Below the pieces are notes generated by a model that saw only the letters and a list, made by a program, of their open reading frames with translations, was not told where the DNA came from and ran no database searches. A program made the position numbers and the translations under genes. This document shows positions 51,860 through 59,392 of a stretch of DNA of 64,000 nt, one piece after another (position 1 is the stretch's first letter; each line of letters opens with the position of its first letter). Source of the stretch: Entomospira culicis (GTDB lineage Bacteria; Spirochaetota; Spirochaetia; WRBN01); assembly GCF_028748145.1 (NCBI RefSeq), contig NZ_CP118181.1:627433-691432 (forward strand), in the 5' to 3' direction.

Positions 51860-52540
51860 GTGGAATTTTTTTCAATAATGAAAGATCCTAAGTGGATGAC
51901 TAATATAGAGTTAGTGCGTGTGATGTTAGGTCAAAATGATTCAAGCAAAGAGCTTCTTTCTCATGAGCTTTGCGATGCGATCGTTCATTATTTAGAGCTT
52001 CGAGCAAGAGATGCTCCGGTTACTCATGAGGAATCTAAACTACTCGATTTAGGTTTAAGCCAAGCTCATTTAGAGTATTTACAGGTGTCACAGGAATTTT
52101 TTCGTAGATTATTATATCCAGCAAAAACGGTTATTCGCAATGCTGGAGATTTGCATCGAATGATGCATCATCACGGTGAGCGAACTGAAGAGAACTTATT
52201 TCTCATTTCATTAAACGCTGGTCAAGAAGTTTTAGCTAAACATTTTATCGCCCGCGGATCATTAACACGAGTAGAGATGCATCCTCGCGAAATTTTTAAG
52301 TTAGCGGTAACAGATAACGCTGTCAGTATTGTTTTGATGCATAATCATCCTAGCGGTAGTGTTCATCCCTCTGAGGGTGATATTACTTCTACGGAGAGAT
52401 TATGGCGAGCTGGGATAATTATCGGAATTCCTTTATACGATCATATTATTTTTACAGAGGATAGGTATTACTCTCTTCAAGAAAAAGGGCATATGGATAC
52501 ATTTGAGAAAAAAAGGATAAAAAAAGGGCGAAAAAAATGA
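51860..52540 (+). CDS. radC: RadC/JAB-domain protein
   Basis: 226 residues from GTG 51860, or 220 from ATG 51878. The C-terminal JAMM metalloprotease-like motif is intact: Glu in VEMHPREIF, then VLMHNHPSGSVHPSEGDITS with HxH and Asp. The N-terminal part is a short helical domain (QVSQEFFRRLLYPAK). RadC was named for repair, but its true activity is unsettled and these proteins are often mobile-element associated; no such element is seen here. Single-gene unit. Confidence 0.87.
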   Translation: MEFFSIMKDPKWMTNIELVRVMLGQNDSSKELLSHELCDAIVHYLELRARDAPVTHEESKLLDLGLSQAHLEYLQVSQEFFRRLLYPAKTVIRNAGDLHRMMHHHGERTEENLFLISLNAGQEVLAKHFIARGSLTRVEMHPREIFKLAVTDNAVSIVLMHNHPSGSVHPSEGDITSTERLWRAGIIIGIPLYDHIIFTEDRYYSLQEKGHMDTFEKKRIKKGRKK

Positions 52541-52555
52541 ATATAGAATGTAAGA

Positions 52556-53113
52556 TTAGGAGGGATCGCTCTTTTTTTCGATAGAGATGAGCATTTCTGG
52601 GGTGATGGCAAATTTTCTACGCCATAAGGGTTCTGACGGTAAATCTTCTTCTGTGAAATCAAGATAGCGAATAATTTCAAAAGGCGCTTTTTTCTCTGGA
52701 GATTGCGCGACAACAGCAAACTTACCACCACCAATATAAGCGATTTTTTCATTGGGTTGAATAGGATTGTTCTCTTCTAACCAGCGAATTACACAGAGAA
52801 AGTGAGCTGGATGAGAATCTTTTCCGAACTTAATAGCCGTTGCTTCTTTTCCAATTATCTTTTGGCAGAGGGGGCAAGGATCTTGAAGATCTTGTTTTTG
52901 TGGAATATTATTTTTAGGATAATCGCGTCTTTTGAAGGTGGGTTTTTTTTGAATACGTTGAATGCCACGATCAGCAGGAGGAAGCAACTCTTTTTTTTGC
53001 TGTGATGACTGGTTACGCCCACGCCTTCCACCATGTTTAGCAGTAGGATGTTGCGAATTCTGTCTAGAGTTGTTTCTTTTTCTTGGTTGTGGGGACTGAT
53101 TCATCGTCGACAA
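52556..53113 (-). CDS. Basic protein with a CxxC/HxxxC cluster, unknown
   Basis: 185 residues from TTG 53113, which has GGAG 6 nt upstream; the first in-frame ATG at 53104 has no fitting SD. Residues 1-75 are Arg, Lys, Gln and Asn-rich and likely disordered (TAKHGGRRGRNQSSQQKKEL). They are followed by DPCPLCQKIIGKEATAIKFG, then SHPAHFLCVIRWLEENNP: CxxC plus H-x3-H-x2-C would bind one zinc ion. The C terminus has beta-strands (IAYIGGGKFAVVAQ). It overlaps the preceding small gene in another frame. A nucleic-acid-binding zinc protein is plausible; no family was named. Confidence 0.6.
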   Translation of the reverse strand: MSTMNQSPQPRKRNNSRQNSQHPTAKHGGRRGRNQSSQQKKELLPPADRGIQRIQKKPTFKRRDYPKNNIPQKQDLQDPCPLCQKIIGKEATAIKFGKDSHPAHFLCVIRWLEENNPIQPNEKIAYIGGGKFAVVAQSPEKKAPFEIIRYLDFTEEDLPSEPLWRRKFAITPEMLISIEKKSDPS

Positions 53114-53258
53114 GTTCTACTCCATTCCATTCTAAAAGTCCACCGGTAAGGATGGTTGCAATCCCGAGGATGGCGACTTCTAGGTAGCTTTCTTGATAGA
53201 TTTTTTTCTTGAGTTCCTGAATTTTTTGTGGGTCGGATGGTTTTGCGATACGAATCAT
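53064..53258 (-). CDS. Small hypothetical protein after yraN
   Basis: 64 residues. The ATG overlaps the yraN TGA (ATGA), and the end overlaps the start of the next gene, so it is translated in a chain with its neighbours. A single hydrophobic stretch (EVAILGIATILTGGLLEWNG) lies between charged ends; KKKKQL closes the protein. It could be a small membrane protein. No family recognised. Confidence 0.5.
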   Translation of the reverse strand: MIRIAKPSDPQKIQELKKKIYQESYLEVAILGIATILTGGLLEWNGVELVDDESVPTTKKKKQL

Positions 53259-53635
53259 AGGGGAGTTCCGTCTCCTTCAAAAGCGTTTGTTATGTAATTC
53301 AACTGCTTGGACCTCCACGCTAAAAATAGAATATCGTATCGAATTTGATGGTTATCAAACTCAGGATGTTCTAGCAAATAGATGAGGGATGTTTGAATAA
53401 TACGTTTTCGCTTTGTTTTAGAGATGGAAAATTCTAGATCGGTAAAATCATATTTTTTCCAGCTTTTTACCTCGACAAAGGCAAGAGTATTTTCGTTATC
53501 CTCTCCTATAATATCGACCTCTCCATACTCACTCTTGAAGTTTCTTTTTAAGATTTTTACTCCTAAATTTTCTAAAAATTGAGTGGCGAGATCCTCTCCG
53601 GCATAGCCTCGTTGTTTGCTGATATTTGATGCCAT
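53255..53635 (-). CDS. yraN: YraN/UPF0102 family nuclease-like protein
   Basis: 126 residues from ATG 53635 (131 if TTG 53650 is used, which lies inside the hairpin below). The fold is Holliday-resolvase/restriction-like: RGYAGEDLATQFLENLGVKI, RNFKSEYGEVDIIGEDNENT and LAFVEVKSWKKYDF hold the E...D...E-x-K catalytic set. Activity in cells is not well known; it often lies near rplS/rnhB, as here, where it follows rplS on the ffh operon. Confidence 0.87.
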   Translation of the reverse strand: MASNISKQRGYAGEDLATQFLENLGVKILKRNFKSEYGEVDIIGEDNENTLAFVEVKSWKKYDFTDLEFSISKTKRKRIIQTSLIYLLEHPEFDNHQIRYDILFLAWRSKQLNYITNAFEGDGTPL

Positions 53636-53648
53636 GATAGACTCACGC

Positions 53649-53682
53649 AAACACTGTCCTCGCGAGGGTTTGGACAGTGTTT
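53649..53682 (-). other. 11-bp hairpin between rplS and yraN
   Basis: AAACACTGTCC (53649-53659) is the exact reverse complement of GGACAGTGTTT (53672-53682), with a 12-nt loop. On the minus strand it ends with only TTT, so it may partially terminate after rplS or protect the ribosomal transcript while allowing some yraN expression. Confidence 0.55.
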
Positions 53683-53694
53683 ATATCGCAAAAA

Positions 53695-54060
53695 CTACGA
53701 CTTTTTGGTACTTTTCTTCGTGATGAGTTGGCGTACCTTGGTGGCTTTACCGACACGATCGCGTAGATAGTAAAGTTTTGCACGGCGAATACGACCAGCC
53801 TGTACGAGTTCTACACGCTCTAAGCGAGGGCTGTGTAGAGGAAAAACCTTTTCCACGCCGATATTAAAAGAGAGTTTGCGCACGGTGAAGCTACGGCGAA
53901 GTCCGCCATTGTTTTTGGCGATGACAGTGCCCTCAAAAATCTGTACGCGCTCGTTTTTCCCTTCAACAATTTTGAAGTGTACCCGTACCGTATCTCCAAT
54001 GCTAAAGCCTTCAGCATTCTCTTTCATTTGTGCCGATTCAACATGTTTAATCAGATCCAC
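53695..54060 (-). CDS. rplS: Ribosomal protein L19
   Basis: 121 residues from GTG 54060, which has a perfect GGAGG 5 nt upstream; the ATG at 54072 overlaps that SD and would add four residues. L19 lies at the 30S-50S interface. Pattern: GDTVRVHFKIVEGKNERVQI, FEGTVIAKNNGGLRRSFTVR and VEKVFPLHSPRLERVELVQA, then RRAKLYYLRDRVGKATKVRQ. It follows trmD, as in most bacteria. Confidence 0.95.
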   Translation of the reverse strand: MDLIKHVESAQMKENAEGFSIGDTVRVHFKIVEGKNERVQIFEGTVIAKNNGGLRRSFTVRKLSFNIGVEKVFPLHSPRLERVELVQAGRIRRAKLYYLRDRVGKATKVRQLITKKSTKKS

Positions 54061-54104
54061 AATTTCCTCCATTAGGTTTTCATACGCCCAATACGTGCTT
54101 AGCG

Positions 54105-54129
54105 GAATAAACCTTGGATGGGTTTATTC
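54105..54129 (-). other. Hairpin in the trmD-rplS spacer
   Basis: GAATAAACC (54105-54113) pairs with GGTTTATTC (54121-54129) around a 7-nt loop, just after the trmD stop and about 45 bases before rplS. No U-tract follows. It may separate low trmD from high rplS expression or act as an L19 leader structure. Confidence 0.4.
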
Positions 54130-54841
54130 ATGAGTCATCGTCTCGTGGTATATCGTCTTGATTATGGTTACTATTATGCATTAAATCGGGACGATTGGCA
54201 AGGGTTTTTTCGATTTTTTTTGCAAATTTCCACTTTTTTATTTCAACATGGTGTCCGCTGAGGAGAACGCTGGGAACGGGGAGTCCTTCAAAGATCTCGG
54301 GGCGGGTGTAGAGGGGGTACTCGAGGAGGTTATCTTCGAAGCTCTCTTCGGTGAGGCTCTCGGATTTGATGACGCCGGGAACTTGACGCATGATGGCATC
54401 GAGCATGACGAGGGAGCTTAGTTCACCGTTGGAGAGGACGTAGTCGCCAATGCTTAGCTCTTCGTCGACAAAGCAGTCAATAATACGCTGATCGATACCC
54501 TCATAACGTCCAGCGATGAAGATGATATGCTCTTTTTGCGCAAGTTCTTTGGCTTTTTGATGGGTAAAGACTTTGCCACTTGGTGTGGCATAAATTACAT
54601 AGCTAGAAGGAGTTATACAGTAGCGCAAAGCAGAGGCTAGCGGTTGTGGCGTCATGACCATGCCTGCACCACCACCATAGGGGATATCGTCAACTTTTTT
54701 GTGTTTGTCCTCGGTGAAGTCGCGTATATTGAGATTTTCTATATCAATTAATTGCTTGCGATGCACCGCAATATGTGCGATCGAATTTTTAAAATATGCG
54801 TCGATAAATTCAGGAAAGAGCGAGAGGATAGAGAATTTCAC
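54128..54841 (-). CDS. trmD: tRNA (guanine-N1)-methyltransferase TrmD
   Basis: 237 residues. TrmD makes m1G37 in tRNA. SPOUT knot motifs: DIPYGGGAGMVMTPQPLASA, YATPSGKVFTHQKAKELAQ, IIFIAGRYEGIDQRIIDCFV and DEELSIGDYVLSNGELSSLV, then TRPEIFEGLPVPSVLLSGHH. The GTG start overlaps the TGA of rimM (GTGA), showing coupled translation. Confidence 0.95.
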   Translation of the reverse strand: MKFSILSLFPEFIDAYFKNSIAHIAVHRKQLIDIENLNIRDFTEDKHKKVDDIPYGGGAGMVMTPQPLASALRYCITPSSYVIYATPSGKVFTHQKAKELAQKEHIIFIAGRYEGIDQRIIDCFVDEELSIGDYVLSNGELSSLVMLDAIMRQVPGVIKSESLTEESFEDNLLEYPLYTRPEIFEGLPVPSVLLSGHHVEIKKWKFAKKIEKTLANRPDLMHNSNHNQDDIPRDDDS

Positions 54842-55356
54842 TCTAGCAGATCTCCCCGTAGTAAAACGACCGCTTTTTTGGTAAAATTAGGCATATCAAA
54901 ATACTCCTTAATAAAAGGAAAATAGCGCAATTCGCCCGATTGCATGCGTACCTCAACAACGGTATGTGCTGCCTCAAAGTAGCTAACGCATTGACCAATC
55001 ACATTACCCTCATAGATAATTTCCAATCCAATAAGATCGCTTAGATAAAATTCATCGCGTGCTAAGGTGCTGGCAAGCGATCTTGGTGCGTAGAGTTCTC
55101 CGCCTTTGAGCGCCTCTTTTACCATTTCTGGATTATCATAACCAGCAAGAAAGAGAATGAGGCTATCTCCTTTAATTTCGACGCGTTCAATATGAATGGT
55201 AAATTTCTCTTGCGCACGAAGAAAAAGAAGTGGTTTCCCGATCAGTTTACGCAGAGCTTTAACATCTTCAGAATACGATAAAAACTTCACCCCCCCCTTG
55301 AGTGCAAAGGGGGCGTGGAGTTTACCAATAGCCAAGTACGCGTCTTTATTAATCAA
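54838..55356 (-). CDS. rimM: Ribosome maturation factor RimM
   Basis: 172 residues from TTG 55356, overlapping khpA by 8 bases. RimM helps assemble the 30S head and binds S19. N-terminal beta-barrel: YLAIGKLHAPFALKGGVKFL, GDSLILFLAGYDNPEMVKEA and LKGGELYAPRS. The C-terminal PRC barrel has DEFYLSDLIGLEIIYEGNVI, GELRYFPFIKEYF. Standard position before trmD. Confidence 0.9.
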   Translation of the reverse strand: MINKDAYLAIGKLHAPFALKGGVKFLSYSEDVKALRKLIGKPLLFLRAQEKFTIHIERVEIKGDSLILFLAGYDNPEMVKEALKGGELYAPRSLASTLARDEFYLSDLIGLEIIYEGNVIGQCVSYFEAAHTVVEVRMQSGELRYFPFIKEYFDMPNFTKKAVVLLRGDLLE

Positions 55357-55582
55357 GGATTTCTAAAGAGACGCGACGACCTGTGCGACTGGCACTTGCA
55401 GACAATAAAGCACGAATAGCCTTTGCAATACGGCCGTGCTTACCAATAACTTTTCCCAGATCGCTTTCGGCGACCCGTAGCTCTAAAATAGTCGATTTCT
55501 CTCCCTCGATAACATGAATATCGATCTGATCAGGGTATTCCACGAGAGACTCAACGATATGCTTTACTAACTCTTTTTCCAC
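55349..55582 (-). CDS. khpA: KH-domain RNA-binding protein KhpA
   Basis: 77 residues, a single KH domain with the GxxG loop in VIGKHGRIAKAIRALLSASA. GTG start. It lies between rpsP and rimM, the normal place for YlqC/KhpA. In other bacteria KhpA pairs with KhpB (Jag/EloR) to bind RNA and affect cell envelope growth; no khpB is seen here, although FapA carries a Jag-like N domain. Confidence 0.9.
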   Translation of the reverse strand: MEKELVKHIVESLVEYPDQIDIHVIEGEKSTILELRVAESDLGKVIGKHGRIAKAIRALLSASASRTGRRVSLEILD

Positions 55583-55600
55583 AATGATCCTTCCTCACTT

Positions 55601-55843
55601 TTAGTTTAAAGCAATTTTATACTTTCTAAAGAGATCGCGCACCGTGTCGGTAGCTTGAGCTCCATTTTTGATCCAATACTGCACGCGTTCCTGATCAACT
55701 TTGAATTGATCGCTCTCTACGGGACGATAAAATCCAAGCTCTTCAAGCGTCTTGCCATCGCGAGGTTTGCGAGAGTCCACCGCAACGATTCTGTAATAAG
55801 GGCGCTTGGGAGCCCCAAATTTCTTTAAGCGAATTTTTACCAC
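55601..55843 (-). CDS. rpsP: Ribosomal protein S16
   Basis: 80 residues, standard length. [40 protein letters not shown] and [20 protein letters not shown] are the family blocks. GTG start with GGAGAAAG upstream. It lies 14 bases after ffh. Confidence 0.95.
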   Translation of the reverse strand: MVKIRLKKFGAPKRPYYRIVAVDSRKPRDGKTLEELGFYRPVESDQFKVDQERVQYWIKNGAQATDTVRDLFRKYKIALN

Positions 55844-55857
55844 AACTTTCTCCTATT

Positions 55858-57186
55858 CTACCCTTTCAAGCTCTTTGCTAGTTGCGCTTGATAGGCTTTA
55901 TTTTTCATAACTTTTTTCATTTGCACCTTCATCTTTTCAAAGCGATTGATGAAGCGGTTGACCTCAACCACGGTAACACCGGCACCTTTTGCGACGCGCT
56001 TACGTCGGGATGGGTTGAAGATGAGGAGATTTTTACGCTCCTTTTTGGTCATACTCAAGATGATTGCCTCTTCACGTACCATCTGTTGTTCGTCAAGTTT
56101 CTCTTCGATATCTTTGGCCGATACCCCAGGTAGGAGCTTGGCAAGTTCACCGGCTTTACCCATTTTTTTTACCATCTTAATCTGTTCGAGATAGTCCTCG
56201 AGGGAAAAGTCGGGGGAGAAGAGCTTTTGTTGCATGCGCAACGCCTCTTCTTCGTCAAATTTTTCCTGCGCCTTTTCTACCAGAGAGACAATATCACCCA
56301 TGCCTAAAATACGGCTAGCGATACGCTCGGGGTGGAAGATTTCAAGGGCTTCGACCTTTTCGCCTACACCAATAAATTTGATTGGTTTTCCTGTAATACT
56401 CTTGAGGCTTAGGGCAGCACCACCACGGGTGTCGGAGTCGAATTTACTCAAAATGAAGCCCGTAACGCCCAATTGCTCGTCGAAAGCCTTGGCGACATCA
56501 ACTGCATTTTGACCAATCATCGCATCGGCAACGAGGATCTTTTCGTCTGGGTTAAGCGCTTTACTGATGGCCGAAATTTCGTTCATCAGCTCCACGTCGA
56601 CCTGCATACGACCGGCAGTATCGACAATCAATACATTATATTGATGCTTTTTTGCTTCTTCCAGCGCAGCCTTGGATCGAGCGACGGGATCTTGTTCGCT
56701 ACCCGTAAAGACAGGCACACCGATCTGTTCGCCTAAAATTTCAAGCTGTTTTACGGCGGCAGGGCGACTCAAATCAGCAGCACAGAGCAAGACACGTCGA
56801 CCTTCATTTTTTAGGTGAAGTGCCAGCTTAGCGGCGTTGGTGGTCTTACCCGCTCCCTGCAGACCTAAGAAGAGGATGGTACTAACGACATCAGGACCAC
56901 GTAGGTTGAGGTTACTGCGCTCATCGCCGAGGAGGGCGACCATTTTGTCGTAGATGATCTTGACAAACTGCTGCCCAGGGTCGACGGCTTTGAGAACTTT
57001 CTCTCCGCGCGCCTCTTCGGCAGTGGCATTAATGAAGCGACGAGCGACACGTAGGTTGACGTCGGCCTCGAGGAGGGCAGTTTTGATCTCTTCGATCGCA
57101 TCTTCGATATTTTTGTCGGTAATTTTGCTCTTGCCGACGAGGGTTTTGGTAATCTTTGCAAATGAATCTTGTAATCGTTCTAACAT
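55858..57186 (-). CDS. ffh: Signal recognition particle protein Ffh
   Basis: 442 residues. Ffh binds 4.5S RNA and signal sequences for cotranslational targeting. NG domain: TILFLGLQGAGKTTNAAKLA (P-loop), CAADLSRPAAVKQLEILGEQ, VLIVDTAGRMQVDVELMNEI, ILSKFDSDTRGGAALSLKSI and FIGVGEKVEALEIFHPERIA. The M domain follows (PSRRKRVAKGAGVTVVEVNR binds the RNA). First gene of a long operon. The C terminus is short and Gly-poor. Confidence 0.95.
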   Translation of the reverse strand: MLERLQDSFAKITKTLVGKSKITDKNIEDAIEEIKTALLEADVNLRVARRFINATAEEARGEKVLKAVDPGQQFVKIIYDKMVALLGDERSNLNLRGPDVVSTILFLGLQGAGKTTNAAKLALHLKNEGRRVLLCAADLSRPAAVKQLEILGEQIGVPVFTGSEQDPVARSKAALEEAKKHQYNVLIVDTAGRMQVDVELMNEISAISKALNPDEKILVADAMIGQNAVDVAKAFDEQLGVTGFILSKFDSDTRGGAALSLKSITGKPIKFIGVGEKVEALEIFHPERIASRILGMGDIVSLVEKAQEKFDEEEALRMQQKLFSPDFSLEDYLEQIKMVKKMGKAGELAKLLPGVSAKDIEEKLDEQQMVREEAIILSMTKKERKNLLIFNPSRRKRVAKGAGVTVVEVNRFINRFEKMKVQMKKVMKNKAYQAQLAKSLKG

Positions 57187-57207
57187 TCTCTCTTTATCCT
57201 AGAGGCT

Positions 57208-57236
57208 AGTATAGCCGAAAAAGTTATTTCTGTCAA
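57208..57236 (-). promoter_or_regulatory. Promoter of the ffh operon
   Basis: On the minus strand, TTGACA (57236-57231), 17-bp spacer, TATACT (57213-57208). Strong near-consensus promoter with a leader of about 15 nt. Confidence 0.75.
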
Positions 57237-57279
57237 AAGGTATAGAGCCGATTTTGACGATATTTGCATAAAAAGCGTC

Positions 57280-57308
57280 TTTACTAATCGAGAAAAAGGA
57301 GGTATACT
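57280..57308 (+). promoter_or_regulatory. Candidate tsaD promoter, leaderless
   Basis: TTTACT (57280-57285), 17-bp spacer, TATACT (57303-57308). The expected start is 57315, one base before the ATG. An AAAGGAGG (57295-57302) lies upstream of the -10, 13 nt from the ATG, too far for normal use, so an upstream promoter with a long-spaced SD is the alternative. Confidence 0.4.
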
Positions 57309-57315
57309 CCATTTT

Positions 57316-58356
57316 ATGATGATAGTTTTGGGAATTGAGAGCAGTTGCGATGAGTGTGCGGTGGCGCTGTTGGCAGGCGATGAGGTGGTGCATCAGGTCA
57401 TCGCCTCGCAGATTGAGGCGCATCAATGTTATGGTGGCGTGGCGCCAGAGGTGGCTAGCCGTCTGCATATCGAGCAAATTTCGACGGTGGTCGATCAGCT
57501 TTTCACTCAGTCGCCCTACCATCCAGAAGATATCGATCTCGTTGCCTACACCAATCGTCCTGGGCTGATGGGGAGTTTGTTGGTGGGGGCGACGTTTGCC
57601 AAACATTTTGCATGGGCGCTTGGAAAACCGTTTATCGCGGTGAACCATCTTTTGGCGCATCTTTTTGTGGCAAAACAGGAGCATCCTACATTGACATTCC
57701 CCTTTTTAGGGGTGATTGCCTCGGGCGGGCATACGGTGATTGCGGTGGTGGAGGGATACCAAGAAGATCAGGTGAAGGTGCTCGGCACGACGCTAGATGA
57801 TGCGATTGGTGAGTGTTTTGACAAAGTGGGCAAGGCGTATGGCTTGCCTTATCCGGCGGGTGTTCATGTCGATAAGTTAGCACAAACAGGCGATGCGCAA
57901 GCATATGCGTTTCCTTATCCTAAGCTCAATCCACGTTATGCCGGTGCGTACGATTGCTCTTATAGTGGACTCAAAAATGCGGTCATCAATCAAAAAGAGC
58001 AGTTTTTACGCGCCGATGCAGAAGATAGTTTAGAAAATATCATGGCGAGCTTCCAATATGTAGCGGTGCGCCAGCTGGTTAAGATTATCTTGAAGGCTAG
58101 CAATGATTTCTCTCTGCATCAGGTGGTGATAGGCGGTGGCGTAGCGGCCAATTCGGCATTGCGAGCGATGATACAAAGTTATACACATTTGAAGTTTTTT
58201 TCGCTCCCCTCTAAGCTCTGTGGCGACAACGGGCAGATGATTGCCTATTATGGTAAAGAGCTCTTTTTAGAAAGGGGAAAAACCAGCGACGCACTAGATA
58301 CCGGGGTGATACCGCGCGTCGATCTCTTTAAGTATCAACGACCTATCCCCTCTTAA
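57316..58356 (+). CDS. tsaD: tRNA threonylcarbamoyladenosine transferase TsaD
   Basis: 346 residues. TsaD transfers the threonylcarbamoyl group to A37 of ANN-decoding tRNAs. Motifs: VLGIESSCDECAVALLAGDE, AYTNRPGLMGSLLVGATFAK, AVNHLLAHLFVAKQEH (metal-binding HxxxH, in NHLLAH), VIASGGHTVIAVVEGYQ, TLDDAIGECFDKVGKAYGLP and GGGVAANSALRAMIQS, then LCGDNGQMIAYYG. The 3' end overlaps the stop of the convergent gene by 4 bases. Confidence 0.94.
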   Translation: MMIVLGIESSCDECAVALLAGDEVVHQVIASQIEAHQCYGGVAPEVASRLHIEQISTVVDQLFTQSPYHPEDIDLVAYTNRPGLMGSLLVGATFAKHFAWALGKPFIAVNHLLAHLFVAKQEHPTLTFPFLGVIASGGHTVIAVVEGYQEDQVKVLGTTLDDAIGECFDKVGKAYGLPYPAGVHVDKLAQTGDAQAYAFPYPKLNPRYAGAYDCSYSGLKNAVINQKEQFLRADAEDSLENIMASFQYVAVRQLVKIILKASNDFSLHQVVIGGGVAANSALRAMIQSYTHLKFFSLPSKLCGDNGQMIAYYGKELFLERGKTSDALDTGVIPRVDLFKYQRPIPS

Positions 58357-59261
58357 AAGTAGATACGCATGCCCGTAACTGTATGGTAGAAGGCACGCGA
58401 GCGCCCGCCATTGTCCATGGTAAATTCCAGCACGAGATGCCCCCAGTCGGCATCTGCGTCGACTCGCCACTCCACCTTCGTAATGCGTTGGCTGATAGAA
58501 CGATAAGGGCTCGCTATCTCTGCATCCGAGAGTGTGAAGCCTTCTGTATCTAGCTTGCGCGATCGGTTGGTGAGCGTGTCATGGAGATAAAGATGGATTC
58601 CATCTGGGCTGTAGAGCACTTGTTGCGTCGCTTGATGTAGGCTAATCAGATAGGGGAAATTTTGCGAAACCTTTTTTGTGGTTGCATCGAAGAGGTGGTT
58701 CATTGCGGGAAAGTTATCGGGGCGCTGTTCGATATGGTATTGTTCACCGCCCAAGTAGCTAATCATCGTAGAACTCGCTACATTGTCAAGAATAAGCGTC
58801 TCCTTACCCTGCTCTAGCCAGAGAATAGAAGCTGGCGTACTTATTGGCTCATAGAGGATTAATGCTGGTCCCATCTGCCCCCAAAAGTGCGCTGGCGGAA
58901 TGCTCCGGTGCTGTGTAGCGGTAATCAGGGTGGGGGTGCTAAGGTCATAGGAAAAGGAGAGTAAAAGGTTTTGCTGGCGTTGCCCATTCACCTCTTGAAT
59001 ATCATAAAGATGAATCATGCCTTGCCAGCTATTTTGCTCGCGCACGTGTAGCAAGTGTCCGTCGAGTGGCTCTTGCGACAAATGGGATACATTCTTCTCT
59101 TGTTGTACATTGTATGTATAGGCTAGCGCTCGTACCAAAGGATCACTAAGGATCTTTTGGGGTTGAGCATAGGCAAACGGTGCAAGCAAAAAGAGACTTA
59201 GTGCCAAGGCGACGCCAAGCGATCGGCGGGGGTTAGTCGTTAAATTCATCAAATTCTTCAT
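58353..59261 (-). CDS. Secreted protein of unknown function, coupled to a tiny acidic ORF
   Basis: 302 residues from ATG 59261 (GAGGA 8 nt upstream; ATG 59264 is also possible). The frame continues to 59294, but that part overlaps the small acidic gene and lacks an SD. The signal peptide ends LFLLAPFAYAQ. The mature part looks like a beta-rich fold with repeated strand pairs (SWQGMIHLYDIQEV; LILYEPISTPASILWLEQGK; IHLYLHDTLTNRSRKLDTEG), perhaps a propeller-like periplasmic protein. It ends YHTVTGMRIYF, an aromatic end that could also suit an outer-membrane protein. No family recognised. Confidence 0.6.
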   Translation of the reverse strand: MKNLMNLTTNPRRSLGVALALSLFLLAPFAYAQPQKILSDPLVRALAYTYNVQQEKNVSHLSQEPLDGHLLHVREQNSWQGMIHLYDIQEVNGQRQQNLLLSFSYDLSTPTLITATQHRSIPPAHFWGQMGPALILYEPISTPASILWLEQGKETLILDNVASSTMISYLGGEQYHIEQRPDNFPAMNHLFDATTKKVSQNFPYLISLHQATQQVLYSPDGIHLYLHDTLTNRSRKLDTEGFTLSDAEIASPYRSISQRITKVEWRVDADADWGHLVLEFTMDNGGRSRAFYHTVTGMRIYF

Positions 59262-59373
59262 CATTATAATCCTCGTCAAAATCTTCATCGTCAAATTCTT
59301 GCCAATCTTCTTCTTGAGGCATGAATTCCTCGTCTAGGTCGTCTTCAAAATCGTCTAAATCGTACTCTTGCAC
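59233..59373 (-). CDS. 46-residue extremely acidic small protein
   Basis: It starts at GTG 59373 with GAGGA about 8 nt upstream and stops at TAA 59235-59233. 27 of 46 residues are Asp or Glu and none is basic; aromatic Phe, Tyr and Trp are spaced through the acidic run (e.g. FDDEDFDEDYNDEEFDEFND). The gene lies between the mutase (19 bases upstream) and the secreted protein, whose start lies inside this ORF in another frame, so coupled translation is likely. Short acidic-aromatic peptides can be metal-binding or act as DNA mimics, but nothing specific is shown. The composition and a fitting SD support a real gene. Confidence 0.5.
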   Translation of the reverse strand: MQEYDLDDFEDDLDEEFMPQEEDWQEFDDEDFDEDYNDEEFDEFND

Positions 59374-59392
59374 CGTTATTTTCCTCGCTTTT

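Noticed and set aside
51860-52540. radC as a sign of a mobile or defence island
   Set aside because: No integrase, toxin or phage gene nearby; neighbours are housekeeping genes and composition does not change.
52521-52576. AAAAAGGGCGA / TCGCTCTTTTT hairpin between radC and the convergent gene
   Set aside because: One G-U pair, a loop over 30 nt, and it lies partly inside both coding regions; too weak to call a terminator.
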